A stretch of 64,000 nucleotides of DNA, from NCBI RefSeq assembly GCF_019933235.1, contig NZ_CP082945.1, forward strand, positions 434,001 through 498,000, written 5' to 3'. The first letter of the stretch is position 1. Every line of letters begins with the position of its first letter. Under the pieces are notes generated by a model that made no database searches, was not told the origin of the DNA, and saw only the letters and a list, made by a program, of their open reading frames with translations. The position numbers were made by a program, and so were the translations under genes. Below, piece by piece: positions 1 through 9,080 of this stretch. The DNA comes from Streptomyces angustmyceticus. GTDB lineage: Bacteria; Actinomycetota; Actinomycetes; Streptomycetales; Streptomycetaceae.

Positions 1-2
1 AC

Positions 3-254
3 CGGCGGACCGCCGTGGCGTTGTACCGCTTCCTCGAAACCGGTCAGCCGCTCACGGGCGAGCAGATCCGGTCCGCCCTGGCGCACGCGGAAACGGCGGC
101 CGACGTGCACGAGCGGCTGCTGCGGCTGCTGCGGGCCACCGCCGCACTGCTCGACGACGCGACGGTGGCCGACGGCCCCGCCGGACGGGACGCCGTCGAC
201 CACGTATGCCTCCTGCTGGACGCGGTCGCGCTCTCCCGGCTCACCGGGCAGTAA
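3..254 (+). CDS. 3' end of an unrecognised gene
   Basis: The frame is open from the first bases and closes with TAA, so the gene probably begins upstream of the window; an internal GTG lies at 15. The visible 80 or so residues look alpha-helical, rich in Ala, Leu and Arg, with a motif reading ERLLRLLRATAALLDDA and the end LSRLTGQ. I do not recognise a family. It converges on the permease at 314, with a hairpin between them. Confidence 0.5.
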   Translation, partial: RRTAVALYRFLETGQPLTGEQIRSALAHAETAADVHERLLRLLRATAALLDDATVADGPAGRDAVDHVCLLLDAVALSRLTGQ

Positions 255-263
255 AAGGAGAAG

Positions 264-292
264 GCCCGCCCGGTGTACAGGCCCGGGCGGGC
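264..292. terminator. Bidirectional hairpin terminator
   Basis: A 10-bp perfect stem (GCCCGCCCGG with CCGGGCGGGC) around a 9-nt loop sits between two converging genes. There is no clear T tract, which is common in this kind of genome. Confidence 0.6.
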
Positions 293-313
293 ATACGAGG
301 GCCTTCGCGGGCC

Positions 314-1768
314 CTATCCGGGCAGCGGGGCCGCGGACGGCGCCTCGGCCACAGCCTGCTCGTCCTCGGGAACCGAGATCACCCAGTGCGTCTCCTGGCG
401 CGGGCGGAGGTAGAGCGCCCAGTACAGCGCGGCGACGGCCACGATGGCGCCGGTGATGACCAGGCTCGTCGCGCTCTGCTGGTAGAGCACCCACGCCAGC
501 ACCAGGATCAGCAGCGCCGGGATCGCGGGCCACAGCGGCATCCGCCAGGCGAGCCGGTGCTTGTGGTCGCCACGGCGCGAGACCAGGGCACCCAGGGCGA
601 CGAAGACGTACATCGCGGCGACCGCCACGCCGGTGACCTCGCTCAGGGTGTCCAGGTTGACGAAGCACAGGGCCGCCCCGGGGACGCCCACCGCGAGAGT
701 GGCCGCCCAGGGGGAGCCGAAGCGCCGGCCGACGTGCGAGAAGACGCGGTTGACGGCCGTCGGCCAGGCCGCGTCACGCGCCGAGGAGAACACCACCCGG
801 GAGTTCTGGATCACCATCACGATCGCCGCGTTGATGATCGCCAGGGCGATGCAGAGGCTGACGAACGTGCCGACGCCCGAGTTGCTCCAGCCCTGCACCA
901 TGCCCGCGACGTCACCGGCGCCGAGCGTCTTGAGGTCGGGGGCGCCCAGGGTGATGGCGACGACCGGGATCAGGACGACGGCCGCGCCGATGCCGAGGGT
1001 CCACAGCACGGTGCGCGAGACGTTGCGGCGGGGGTTGTCCATCTCCTCCGCCAGGTACACCGCCGTGGAGAAGCCCTGCAGGATGAAGAGCGCGGTGGCC
1101 AGCCCGGTGACGATGAGACCCGCGGTGACCGCGGTGCTGTGCCCGTGTCCGGCGTCGATCACGGGGTGCACCAGCACGGACGCGGACCGCTGGGTGTGGG
1201 TGAAGCCGAGGAAGGCGACGACCGCGCAGGCGACGACCTCCAGGACCAGGAAGATGCCGGTGATCCAGGCGTTGGCCCGCAGGTCCAGCAGGCCCATGGC
1301 GGTGGCCAGCAGCATCACGGCGGCCGCGGTCCACTGCGGATCCAGGTGCACGATCGGGGCCAGATAGTCCGCGGTGCCCAGGGCGATGATGGGCGGCACG
1401 ATCATCACGACGATCAGCGAGAGCACGAAAACCAGCCATCCGGCGAGCCGGCCCATGAGCGTGCCGACCATGGCGTACTCGCCGCCCGAGCTCGGTATCA
1501 GCGTGCCCAGTTCGGAGTAGGTGAAAGCCACCCCGATACAGAGCAGTGCCGCGACGGCGATGGTCAGCGCGGTGCCCGTGCCCAGGCTGGCGAACGAGTC
1601 CGGCACGATCACGAAGAGCGAGGACGCCGGGGTCAGACAGGACAGCGTGAGCAGGGTGCCGCCGACGACTCCGATGGACCGGGTCAGCCGGGGGCCGCCG
1701 GTGTCCTCGGCCGTCGCACTGCGGGTGTCCCGCTCAGGAGCTGCGGAGGCAACAGGCGTGTAGGGCAT
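314..1768 (-). CDS. APC-family amino acid permease
   Basis: This 484-residue integral membrane protein has about 12 hydrophobic helices and the N-terminal signature of the amino acid-polyamine-organocation family: a first helix with GVVGGTLLTLSCLTPASS and a second ending in SELGTLIPSSGGEY. It should import an amino acid or amine by proton symport across the plasma membrane; the substrate cannot be read from the sequence. Short polar N and C termini are present. A candidate promoter lies about 115 nt upstream of the ATG. It is monocistronic and its 3' end faces the hairpin at 264-292. Confidence 0.85.
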   Translation of the reverse strand: MPYTPVASAAPERDTRSATAEDTGGPRLTRSIGVVGGTLLTLSCLTPASSLFVIVPDSFASLGTGTALTIAVAALLCIGVAFTYSELGTLIPSSGGEYAMVGTLMGRLAGWLVFVLSLIVVMIVPPIIALGTADYLAPIVHLDPQWTAAAVMLLATAMGLLDLRANAWITGIFLVLEVVACAVVAFLGFTHTQRSASVLVHPVIDAGHGHSTAVTAGLIVTGLATALFILQGFSTAVYLAEEMDNPRRNVSRTVLWTLGIGAAVVLIPVVAITLGAPDLKTLGAGDVAGMVQGWSNSGVGTFVSLCIALAIINAAIVMVIQNSRVVFSSARDAAWPTAVNRVFSHVGRRFGSPWAATLAVGVPGAALCFVNLDTLSEVTGVAVAAMYVFVALGALVSRRGDHKHRLAWRMPLWPAIPALLILVLAWVLYQQSATSLVITGAIVAVAALYWALYLRPRQETHWVISVPEDEQAVAEAPSAAPLPG

Positions 1769-1881
1769 ATCGGTATCCGTATCCCATCGGTGCTGGCGGC
1801 AGGAAGGGGCGGCGCCTTGACGAAAGAACGCCGCAAAGCGCTCCGAACCCGGACAACCTCAGGTCCCGCTTTGGTGACCGA

Positions 1882-1910
1882 ATAAAACCCCTGCCGACGA
1901 CTCCCGTCAA
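1882..1910 (-). promoter_or_regulatory. Candidate sigma-70-like promoter of the permease
   Basis: Read on the minus strand, TTGACG is followed after exactly 17 nt by TTTTAT, a plausible -35/-10 pair for the housekeeping sigma factor. It would give an untranslated leader of roughly 100 nt before the ATG at 1768. The rest of the gap 1769-2086 shows no gene. Confidence 0.4.
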
Positions 1911-2086
1911 GGTCTTGTTAAGGCTCGTGGACAACGAAATCCGTAGCCTTCGCCCGGCATGGGAACGCTTATCCACGACGCGTTCACAGAAGACAAGCGG
2001 ATTCCGCGGCGGGAAGGGTGGCGTGAGCACTCCCCGGGGCACCGCCGAATCCGTTGCCGTCCCGGCGAAACCCGTGGCCCGTGCGG

Positions 2087-4171
2087 TCAGCCCTCGTGGG
2101 CGCGCACCCGGGCGATGAGCAGCGCGACATCGTCGTGGTCGTGCTCGTCGCGCAGGGCGCGCAGGAGACGGTCGCAGAGCTGCTCCAGATCCTGTTCGGG
2201 CTCCGTCAGCAGCTCCAGGAGGCTGTCCAGCCGGGTGTCTATGGCCTGGTCCCGGGTCTCGATCAGCCCGTCGGTGTAGAGCACCAGCAGGTCGCCGTCG
2301 CGCAGCGGAACGGTGGTCTGCTCGAAGGGGACGCCGCCGACGCCGAGCGGGGCGCCGGTGGGCAGGTCGAGCAGCTCGGGCGGCCGGTCCGGCCGCACCA
2401 CGATGGGCGGCAGATGCCCGGCGACGGCGATCCGGCACAGCGCGCGGTGCGGGTCGTACACGGCGTACAGGCAGGTGGCGAAGGCCGGGTCGAGGCCGCC
2501 GGCGATGTGGTCGAGGTGGCGGAGCACCTCGGCCGGGTCGAGGTCGAGGTCGGCCAGCGCGCGGGTGGTGGTGCGCAACTGGCCCATGGTGGCGGCGGCG
2601 TTGATGCCGCTGCCCATGACGTCGCCGACCACCAGCGCGGTCTTGTCGCCGGTCACCGGAATGGCGTCGAACCAGTCGCCGCCGACCTCGCTGGCCGCCT
2701 GGGCGGGCTGGTAGCGGTAGGCGATCTCCATGGCCGTGGGCTGCGGCGGCCGGTGGTTCATCAGGTGGCGCTGGAGGGTGAGCGCGGTGCGGCGTTCGCT
2801 CTGGTACGAGCGGGCGTTGTCGATGCAGACCGCGGCCCGGGCGGCCAGTTCGACCGCGAGCACCGCGTCGTCCTCGTCGAACGGCTCCGGGTTGCGGACG
2901 CGGTAGAGCGACAGCGCGCCGAGGACCTCGCCGCGGGCGATCAGCGGTACGGCGAGATAGGAGTGGGTGCCGGCCTTTCCCAGGAGGGCGGCGCCCTGCG
3001 GGTCGGCGGCGATGTGCTCCAGGTCGTCCGGGCCGACGTGGGGTATGCGCACCGGGCGGGCCTCGGTCACACAGCGGGTGATCAGCCGGTCGGCCTCGTA
3101 GGAGGCGATCTGGCCGGTGGGGTCGGCGGCGCGCACGGCCTCGGTGGAGTAGGCCGCGGCCACCGCGAGCGCGCGGAAGCGGGCCGGGCCGCCGCGGGAG
3201 AGCGAGGTCGGGCGCCTGCCGTCGAGGACGGCGTCGAGGACGTCGACCGCGGCCAGGTCCGCCAGCTCGGGAACGATGACGTCGGCCAGTTCATGGGCGG
3301 TCTGGTCGACGTCGAGGGTGGTACCGACGGTGGCGGAGGCGTCGGCGATGACGGCCAGCCGCCTGCGGGCGCGGGCGGCCTCGGTGGCGGCGCGGTGCTG
3401 CTCGGTGACGTCCACGACCGACGTGGCCAGCCCCAGCACCCGGCCGTGGGCGTCCTCCAGCCGGTAGTACGACACCGACCAGGCCCGGTCGGCGTGCGGG
3501 TCGGAGGCGGTCCGGCCGACGGTGAACTGGTCCAGCAGCGGGGTGCCGGTGTCGAGTACCCGGCGCATGCTGGCGACGATGGAGTCGGTGTCCAGGAAGG
3601 ACAGGGCATCTTGGACGGCCCGGCCGATGTGCCGGTCGGCGGGCAGCTCGTTGATGCGTTCCAGCGCCGGATTGACCATGACGAAGCGCAGCGCGGTGTC
3701 CAGGACGGCCAGGCCGATCGGCGCCTGGGCCACCAGCCGCACGGACAGCGCCAGGTCCCGCTCGACCCGCCGCAGCACGGCCTGGTCGGTGGCGATGCCC
3801 AGGGCGTAGGACTCGCCGCGCTCGTCCAGCAGCCGCATGTTGCGGAATTCGACGAGCCGGGTGCTGCCGTCCTTGTGCTGGACCGGGAAGACCCCCGCCC
3901 AGCTCTCACCGCCCGCCATGACCTCGGAGAAGAGGCTCAGCACCAGGTCGAAGTCGTCCGGTCCGACCAGCAGCTGCGCCGCGGGCCGGCCGAGCGCCTC
4001 CTGCGCGCTCCAGCCGAAGAGCTGCTCGGCCTGCGGGCTCCACAGGGTGATCCGTCCGTCCGCGTCCAGCATCACGGCGGCCACGCCCAGCACGTCCATC
4101 AGGCCGCCCGGCTGCCCCGGTGTGGCCCCGACCTGGGCGGCGCCCTCGGGGAACGCGTCGGTCGCACCCAT
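2087..4171 (-). CDS. PAS-PAS-GAF-PP2C (SpoIIE-type) sensor phosphatase
   Basis: This 694-residue cytoplasmic signalling protein probably dephosphorylates an anti-sigma-factor antagonist. Domains in order are PAS (about 25-130, with the ITLWSPQAEQLFGW core), a second PAS (about 175-270), GAF (about 300-450) and a SpoIIE-type PP2C domain (about 465-690). The PP2C metal motifs are all present: GGDWFD, GDVMGSG, YTDGLIE and a final DDVALL. No kinase-like HATPase domain follows, unlike many Streptomyces relatives. The ATG at 4171 is chosen because GGAAGGAG lies 7 nt upstream; the frame stays open further but without a good site. The partner is not encoded in the window. Confidence 0.85.
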   Translation of the reverse strand: MGATDAFPEGAAQVGATPGQPGGLMDVLGVAAVMLDADGRITLWSPQAEQLFGWSAQEALGRPAAQLLVGPDDFDLVLSLFSEVMAGGESWAGVFPVQHKDGSTRLVEFRNMRLLDERGESYALGIATDQAVLRRVERDLALSVRLVAQAPIGLAVLDTALRFVMVNPALERINELPADRHIGRAVQDALSFLDTDSIVASMRRVLDTGTPLLDQFTVGRTASDPHADRAWSVSYYRLEDAHGRVLGLATSVVDVTEQHRAATEAARARRRLAVIADASATVGTTLDVDQTAHELADVIVPELADLAAVDVLDAVLDGRRPTSLSRGGPARFRALAVAAAYSTEAVRAADPTGQIASYEADRLITRCVTEARPVRIPHVGPDDLEHIAADPQGAALLGKAGTHSYLAVPLIARGEVLGALSLYRVRNPEPFDEDDAVLAVELAARAAVCIDNARSYQSERRTALTLQRHLMNHRPPQPTAMEIAYRYQPAQAASEVGGDWFDAIPVTGDKTALVVGDVMGSGINAAATMGQLRTTTRALADLDLDPAEVLRHLDHIAGGLDPAFATCLYAVYDPHRALCRIAVAGHLPPIVVRPDRPPELLDLPTGAPLGVGGVPFEQTTVPLRDGDLLVLYTDGLIETRDQAIDTRLDSLLELLTEPEQDLEQLCDRLLRALRDEHDHDDVALLIARVRAHEG

Positions 4172-4624
4172 CCAGGCACTCCTTCCGCCGGTCACCGCGG
4201 ACCGACAGCCGTGGCGCTCTCCGTACATCGGCCGATTCTCGCTGTGCTTCCGTTGGTCTCCATCATCTCTCGACACGGGACGGACCTGCAGGGAGAGCGA
4301 GATCCGCAGGGCTTCGGCGCCCCGTGCGCGAGCGAGCATTATCCGTCGCTGTTCCCAGGTGGGCGACCGTGTTGACGATATTCGGGGCGATGATTCCGGA
4401 CGTACTTCTCAGACGGGATGCGGAGCGCCGGGCCCGGCAGCGCAGAGCCCCCGCTCCCCCGGGCGCCCGCGGGGGCCCGCCGCGCGGCACCACCGGACTT
4501 GGAGATGTCGATCTCCAAGGACTACCCTGAGATCATTGGTTGCCTCCAGCAACTAACTATATTCATGTACACCACACCCGTCGGGCCGACCGCGCCCGCC
4601 GGCGTCGGGAGGAAGCCTCACATC
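4172..4624. other. Divergent intergenic region, phosphatase / acyl-CoA synthetase
   Basis: This 453-nt gap must hold the promoters of both divergent genes. The left part is GC-rich and featureless. The last 100 nt are unusually AT-rich and contain the palindrome described at 4536-4556 and a TATATT-like stretch just downstream of it. Confidence 0.5.
4536..4556. promoter_or_regulatory. Palindromic operator before the acyl-CoA synthetase
   Basis: The inverted repeat TTGGTTGC-CTCCA-GCAACTAA has 8-nt arms with one mismatch around a 5-nt spacer. It is the size and shape of a MarR-type operator. The sequence next to it (AACTAACTATATTC) could be a -10 region. It lies 69 nt upstream of the ATG at 4625. 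No MarR gene is seen nearby. Confidence 0.45.
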
Positions 4625-6169
4625 ATGCCCACCGCCGCCCGGACATTCCGCACCTATGCAGAGGAGAACCTCGATGTCCTCAGCGCCGATCCGGCGCGCG
4701 AAGCCCTGGTCCACCAAGGCCGCCGCGTCACCGCGGGCGAGTTCCGCACCCTGGTCCACCGCATGGCACGCGCACTGTGCGCCCGCGGCGTCGGCCGCGG
4801 CACGACCGTCACGCTGCTGAGCGGCAACCTCCCGGAGATCATCGCCGCCCGCTACGCGGCCAACCTGCTCGGCGCCCGGGTCAACTACCTCTACAACAAG
4901 CTGTCCGCCGAGTCCCAGGCCGCCATCGTCCGCGACGTCGAGACCCAGGCCCTGATCGTCGACCCGCGCTACGCGGAACGGGCCGCCGAGGTCACCGAGC
5001 TGGCGCCGGTGCCGGAGGTCCTCGTCCTCGGCCCCGCCAAGGTGGGCACGGACCTGCTGGAACTGGCGGCCGGTCAGTCCGACGAGCCGTTCGCGAGCCG
5101 GGCCCGGCCCGATGACGTCTGCACCATCCGCCACACCGGCGGCACCACCGGCCACCCGAAGGGCATCTGCACCACCTTCGAGCAGGCACGCTGGTTCCAC
5201 GGCGTGCTCCAGCAGCCGGAGTCCGAGCGCCGCCAGCTGGTCTGCACCACACTGGCGCACGCCGCGGGCCTGATCGCCGACAGCACGCTGCACGCCGGCG
5301 GCACCGTCGTCCTGCTCGACGACTTCGACCCGGGCGCCGCCCTGGCCGCCATCGAGCGCGAGCGCATCACGGACCTGTTCCTGCTGCCGCCGCTGCTCTA
5401 CCAGCTGATGGACCATCCGGACGCCCGGCACACCGACACCTCCAGCCTCCGGATGCTGACCTACGGCGGCTGCCAGGCCTCCCCCGCCCGGATAGCCGAC
5501 GCGGTCCGGACGTTCGGGCCGGTACTGATGCAGGGCTACGGCCAGAACGAGGCCGGCGGCATCAGCATGCTCACCCAGGAGGACCACGACCCGGAGCGCC
5601 CCGAGCGGCTGCGCTCGGCGGGGAAGGTGCTGTCCGACGTCGAGGTGGCGGTCCGTGACGAGTCGGGGCGCGACCTGCCGGCCGGCGAGCACGGCGAGAT
5701 CTGCGTCCGCTCCGACATGATCATGCAGGGGTACTGGAAGCAGCCCGAGCTGACCGCCGAGGTCCTGCGGGACGGCTGGCTGCACACCGGGGACATCGGA
5801 TTCCTCGACGACGAGGGGTACCTGACGATCGTCGACCGGATCAAGGACATGATCGTCGTGGTCGGCGGCCACGTGTACACCACGGAACTGGAGGACCTGC
5901 TGAACTCGCACCCGCAGGTACTGCAGAGCGCCGTGTTCGGCGTCCGGGACGCCGACCGCATGGAGCGGGTGCACGCCACGGTGGTCCGGGCGCCCGGCAG
6001 CGATGTCGACGCACGGCAGCTGTGCGAGATGGTCCGCGCCGAGCGCGGGGCGATGTACGAACCGGCGCACGTCACCTTCGTCGAGACGCTGCCGCTGACC
6101 GACGCCGGAAAGCCCGACAAGAAGGAGCTGCGCCGGCGGGCCGAGCAGGAGGCCGGCGCCCAGGGCTGA
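4625..6169 (+). CDS. AMP-forming acyl-CoA synthetase (ANL family)
   Basis: This 514-residue enzyme adenylates a carboxylic acid with ATP and probably transfers the acyl group to CoA or a carrier. Family motifs are the P-loop-like TIRHTGGTTGHPKG (A3), the YGQNEAGG segment (A5), the LHTGDIGFLDDEGYL segment (A7), VDRIKDMI (A8) and the C-terminal catalytic lysine context DAGKPDKKELRRR (A10). Length is normal for the family. The ATG at 4625 is preceded by GGGAGGAA at about 10 nt; an in-frame ATG at 4565 lies right at the palindrome and is less likely. It stands alone with its own operator. The substrate (fatty or aryl acid) cannot be decided from sequence. Confidence 0.85.
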   Translation: MPTAARTFRTYAEENLDVLSADPAREALVHQGRRVTAGEFRTLVHRMARALCARGVGRGTTVTLLSGNLPEIIAARYAANLLGARVNYLYNKLSAESQAAIVRDVETQALIVDPRYAERAAEVTELAPVPEVLVLGPAKVGTDLLELAAGQSDEPFASRARPDDVCTIRHTGGTTGHPKGICTTFEQARWFHGVLQQPESERRQLVCTTLAHAAGLIADSTLHAGGTVVLLDDFDPGAALAAIERERITDLFLLPPLLYQLMDHPDARHTDTSSLRMLTYGGCQASPARIADAVRTFGPVLMQGYGQNEAGGISMLTQEDHDPERPERLRSAGKVLSDVEVAVRDESGRDLPAGEHGEICVRSDMIMQGYWKQPELTAEVLRDGWLHTGDIGFLDDEGYLTIVDRIKDMIVVVGGHVYTTELEDLLNSHPQVLQSAVFGVRDADRMERVHATVVRAPGSDVDARQLCEMVRAERGAMYEPAHVTFVETLPLTDAGKPDKKELRRRAEQEAGAQG

Positions 6170-6178
6170 CAGCGACGA

Positions 6179-6205
6179 GCCGCCGCAGCCGGGGGCTGCG
6201 GCGGC
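6179..6205. terminator. Strong bidirectional hairpin terminator
   Basis: A perfect 12-bp stem (GCCGCCGCAGCC with GGCTGCGGCGGC) with a GGG loop separates the converging acyl-CoA synthetase and secreted-protein genes. Confidence 0.75.
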
Positions 6206-6224
6206 CTGTCGGTACAACTGCCGG

Positions 6225-6587
6225 TCAGAGGATGCCCAGCAGGCCGAAGGGGAAGCCCCCGAAGCCGTAGCCGTAGTTGCCGTAGCCGCAGCTGCCGTAG
6301 CCGCCGAAGCCGCCATAGCCGCCATAGCCACCCAGACCGCCGAAGCCGCCCAGACCGCCGAAGCCGCCGAGGCCGCCGAGGCCGCCGAAGCCGAAACGGT
6401 CGAAGCCGCCGTGGTGGTGGCAGTGGTGCCTGTGGTGGTGACGACCGTGGTGGTGACGACCCTGGTGGTCGCCCTTGGACGATGAGGCCGGCGCCTGCGG
6501 GGTGGCCGAAGCCATGCCGGCGAGCGGGACGACAGTAGCGGCGGCAAGGGCCGCGGCGGCCACGGAGCGGCCTATGTACTTGCGCAT
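6225..6587 (-). CDS. Secreted His-rich/Gly-rich repeat protein
   Basis: This 120-residue preprotein starts with MRKYIGRS and a hydrophobic signal peptide likely cut after ASA. The mature part has two low-complexity blocks: about 20 residues rich in His (GRHHHGRHHHRHH then CHHHGG) and a tail of FGGLGG/YGGYGG repeats ending in GLLGIL. The His block could bind Ni, Zn or Cu; the Gly-aromatic tail resembles self-assembling or wall-associated proteins. Both roles are inference. The ATG at 6587 has AGGAG 8 nt upstream, and the frame before it lacks a good start. No enzyme domain is present. Confidence 0.75.
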   Translation of the reverse strand: MRKYIGRSVAAAALAAATVVPLAGMASATPQAPASSSKGDHQGRHHHGRHHHRHHCHHHGGFDRFGFGGLGGLGGFGGLGGFGGLGGYGGYGGFGGYGSCGYGNYGYGFGGFPFGLLGIL

Positions 6588-6853
6588 TGCGTTTCTCCTG
6601 TTTGGCAGGAAATCTGACATTCGATGAGTACCGCGCCGCGACAAAAACCCCGCAGGCACGACGCAGAGCCACTCCAACGGCCCCAAGAATTGCTCCACTC
6701 GCGGCAATGAATCGGCAAAGCGGCCTGGTGAACGGCCTGACCGCGATCGGGTGACCAGGAGGGGCGCGGCGTCGGCCGGAACCGCTCGACGGCACCACAT
6801 CCAGCCCGCGGGCGCGTCGGCGGGCGTCGCCGCCCGGATGCCATCCTGGGGCC

Positions 6854-8023
6854 ATGGCGATCACACGGGGCGGGGACGGCGCCGGGAACGCCGGCGGCGA
6901 GGGGATCGGCCGGCTCAAGCATCGCACCGGGGCGGAGAGTTCGCGCACGGCCGCGGGGGCCATGGTGGGCCGCGTCCTGGGCAGGGTGCCGGCCCCCGGG
7001 CTGGTGTGCGGCGGCATCGTCGGCCTCCAGGGCGGGGCCGCGCTCTCCGTCCACCTCTATCCGGCCGTCGGGCCCGCCGGGGTGGTGATGCTGCGGCTGG
7101 TGATCGCCGCGGTGCTCCTGGGCGCGCTGTGGCGGCCGCGGTGGCGCCGCCCGTCGCCCGGCACCCCCGGCATCGTGCTCACCGCGGGCACGCTGCTGGC
7201 CGTGCACCATCTCGCGTACTACGAGGCCGTGGGCCGGATCCCGTTGGGCGCGGCCACCACGATCGAGTTCGTCGGCCCGTTCGCCATCGCACTGGCCACC
7301 TCGCGCAGGCCGGCGGACCTGGTGTGGTCGCTGCTGGCCGCGGCCGGTGTGCTGCTGCTGGGCGAGGGCGGCATCCCGCTCGACCTCCTGGGCATCGGGC
7401 TCGCCGCGCTCGCCGCCGCCTGCTGGGCCGGGTACATCCTGGTCTCGGCCCGGCTCGCCCGGCGGACCGGCGGCGGTGGCGGCCTCGCCCTCGCCGTCGC
7501 CTGGGGCGCGCTCCTCAGTCTTCCGTACGGCATCACGCGCGGCGGCGGCGAGCTGCTCGAACCGCGGGTGCTGCTGCTCGCGGCGGCCGTGGCGGTGCTC
7601 GCCGGCGTCCTGCCGTACTCCTGCAACCTGGAGGCGCTGCGCCGCGTCCCGCCGCGCGTCTTCGGGATCCTGACCAGCCTCGAACCGGCGGTCGGCGCCG
7701 TCGCCGGACTGCTGCTGCTCGGCCAGCGCCTCGCCCCCGTGCAGTACCTGGGCATCTCCGCCGTGGCCGCGGCGTCCATCGGGGCGAGCCTCCTGGCGGG
7801 CGACGGCGACGACGGGCGGGGCGGAGCCGAGCCGGCGGAGGGAGCGCAGGCCGCCCCGGCGTACCGGAACGCCAGGCCCGGCCGGGAACCGCGTAGCCGC
7901 CGGCGGCCGACGAGCGGGCGACGGATCCCCGGGCCCGCGGCCCCGCGCCGCTACGCCTTGCGGGCCCGGCTCGGCTGGACCCGGGACGGCTCACCCGGCA
8001 TCTTCGGGTGGTCGGGCGGGTAG
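6854..8023 (+). CDS. DMT-superfamily (EamA-type) transporter
   Basis: A protein of up to 389 residues with ten hydrophobic helices between about residues 45 and 320, arranged as two EamA repeats; the second ends with the typical ILTSLEPAVGAVAGLLLLGQ motif. Relatives export amino acids or other metabolites across the membrane. The start is uncertain: ATG at 6854 gives a 45-residue polar leader, while ATG at 6962 starts just before the first helix as in most relatives. The last 75 residues form a basic, disordered tail unlike the family, and its final 73 nt overlap the 3' end of the convergent ligD-type gene. Confidence 0.8.
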   Translation: MAITRGGDGAGNAGGEGIGRLKHRTGAESSRTAAGAMVGRVLGRVPAPGLVCGGIVGLQGGAALSVHLYPAVGPAGVVMLRLVIAAVLLGALWRPRWRRPSPGTPGIVLTAGTLLAVHHLAYYEAVGRIPLGAATTIEFVGPFAIALATSRRPADLVWSLLAAAGVLLLGEGGIPLDLLGIGLAALAAACWAGYILVSARLARRTGGGGGLALAVAWGALLSLPYGITRGGGELLEPRVLLLAAAVAVLAGVLPYSCNLEALRRVPPRVFGILTSLEPAVGAVAGLLLLGQRLAPVQYLGISAVAAASIGASLLAGDGDDGRGGAEPAEGAQAAPAYRNARPGREPRSRRRPTSGRRIPGPAAPRRYALRARLGWTRDGSPGIFGWSGG

Positions 8024-8964
8024 GGCAGGTCGCCCAGCCCCTCGTCCGCCGCCTGACGGTCCGCGAGTTCCAGGACGGATTCCAGGCCGAAGGCGTGGTC
8101 CGCCATGTCCGCGTGCACATCGCCGAGTTCGGCGAAGCGCGGGGGCACCGTCCGCAGGTCGAAGTCCTCGGGCGCGGCGTCGGACAGCTCGTCCCAGCGC
8201 AGCGGGGTGGAGACGGTCGCCCGGGGGCGGGCGCGCAGCGAGTAGGCGGAGGCGATGGTCCGGTCGCGGGCCATCTGGTTGTAGTCGACGAAGACCTTGG
8301 TGCCGCGCTCCTCCTTCCACCACGCGGAGGTCACCAGGTCCGGCATCCGGCGCTCCAGCGCCCGGGCGAGGGTGATCGCGGCCCGTCTGACCTCGGTGAA
8401 GGTCCAGCGGGGCCGGATCGGGACGTAGACGTGCACCCCGCGGCCGCCGGACGTCTTGGGCCAGCCGCGCAGCCCGTGGTCCGCCAGCAGCTCGCGCAGG
8501 TCGTGGGCCACCCGGACGGCGTCCGCGAAGTCGGTGCCGGGCTGCGGGTCGAGGTCGATCCGCAGCTCGTCGGGGTGCTCGGTGTCAGCGCGCCGGACGG
8601 GCCACGGATGGAACGTCAGACACCCGAGATTGGCCGCCCAGAGGACGGCGGCGGGCTCGGTGGGGCACATCTCGTCGGCGAACCGGCCGCTGGGGAAGGC
8701 GATACGGGCGGTGGGCAGCCAGTCCGGCATCCCCTTGGGCGCCCGCTTCTGGTAGAAGAACTCGCCCTCGACGCCGTCGGGGAAGCGCTGCATGGTGGTG
8801 GGCCGGTCGCGCAGGCCCCGCAGCACCCCGTCGGCGACGGCGAGGTAGTACTGCGCCACGTCCAGCTTGGTGAATCCGCGCTCCGGGTAATACGTCTTGT
8901 CGGGGTGCGACAGGCGCACGGTGCGCCCCGCGACGTCCAGTTCGACAGCTCCGGCTCCGGCCAT
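7951..8964 (-). CDS. LigD-type DNA polymerase/primase domain protein
   Basis: This 337-residue stand-alone polymerase domain belongs to the archaeo-eukaryotic primase superfamily, the polymerase module of bacterial non-homologous end joining. The catalytic carboxylates are visible as IDLDP (Asp137 and Asp139) and a later FVDYNQ; SGGRGVHVYVPI is the nucleotide-binding segment. It lacks the ligase and phosphoesterase modules found in fused LigD. The next gene upstream, divergently transcribed from 9081, encodes the ligase, so the two halves of LigD are split here. No Ku gene is in the window. Start ATG at 8964. Confidence 0.9.
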   Translation of the reverse strand: MAGAGAVELDVAGRTVRLSHPDKTYYPERGFTKLDVAQYYLAVADGVLRGLRDRPTTMQRFPDGVEGEFFYQKRAPKGMPDWLPTARIAFPSGRFADEMCPTEPAAVLWAANLGCLTFHPWPVRRADTEHPDELRIDLDPQPGTDFADAVRVAHDLRELLADHGLRGWPKTSGGRGVHVYVPIRPRWTFTEVRRAAITLARALERRMPDLVTSAWWKEERGTKVFVDYNQMARDRTIASAYSLRARPRATVSTPLRWDELSDAAPEDFDLRTVPPRFAELGDVHADMADHAFGLESVLELADRQAADEGLGDLPYPPDHPKMPGEPSRVQPSRARKA

Positions 8965-9080
8965 GACTCCACGCTAGATTCCGTGCGCCGCCGCCGCGCG
9001 CCGGGCGGGGCCGCGGCCGGGTCCCGCGGATCGGGTGTCCCGGCGCGCGGGATGCGGCGCGGGCCCTCAGGATCGGGACC

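Noticed and set aside
206..1885. Long open frame on the plus strand opposite the first permease
   Set aside because: Composition is Arg/Gly/Asp-rich shadow coding, and it lies antisense to a clear transporter.
2054..4375. 773-codon plus-strand frame opposite the PP2C phosphatase
   Set aside because: A mirror of the phosphatase codon bias; no motif and no ribosome site.
4553..6547. 664-codon minus-strand frame across the acyl-CoA synthetase
   Set aside because: Antisense shadow with low-complexity start; the opposite strand has all family motifs.
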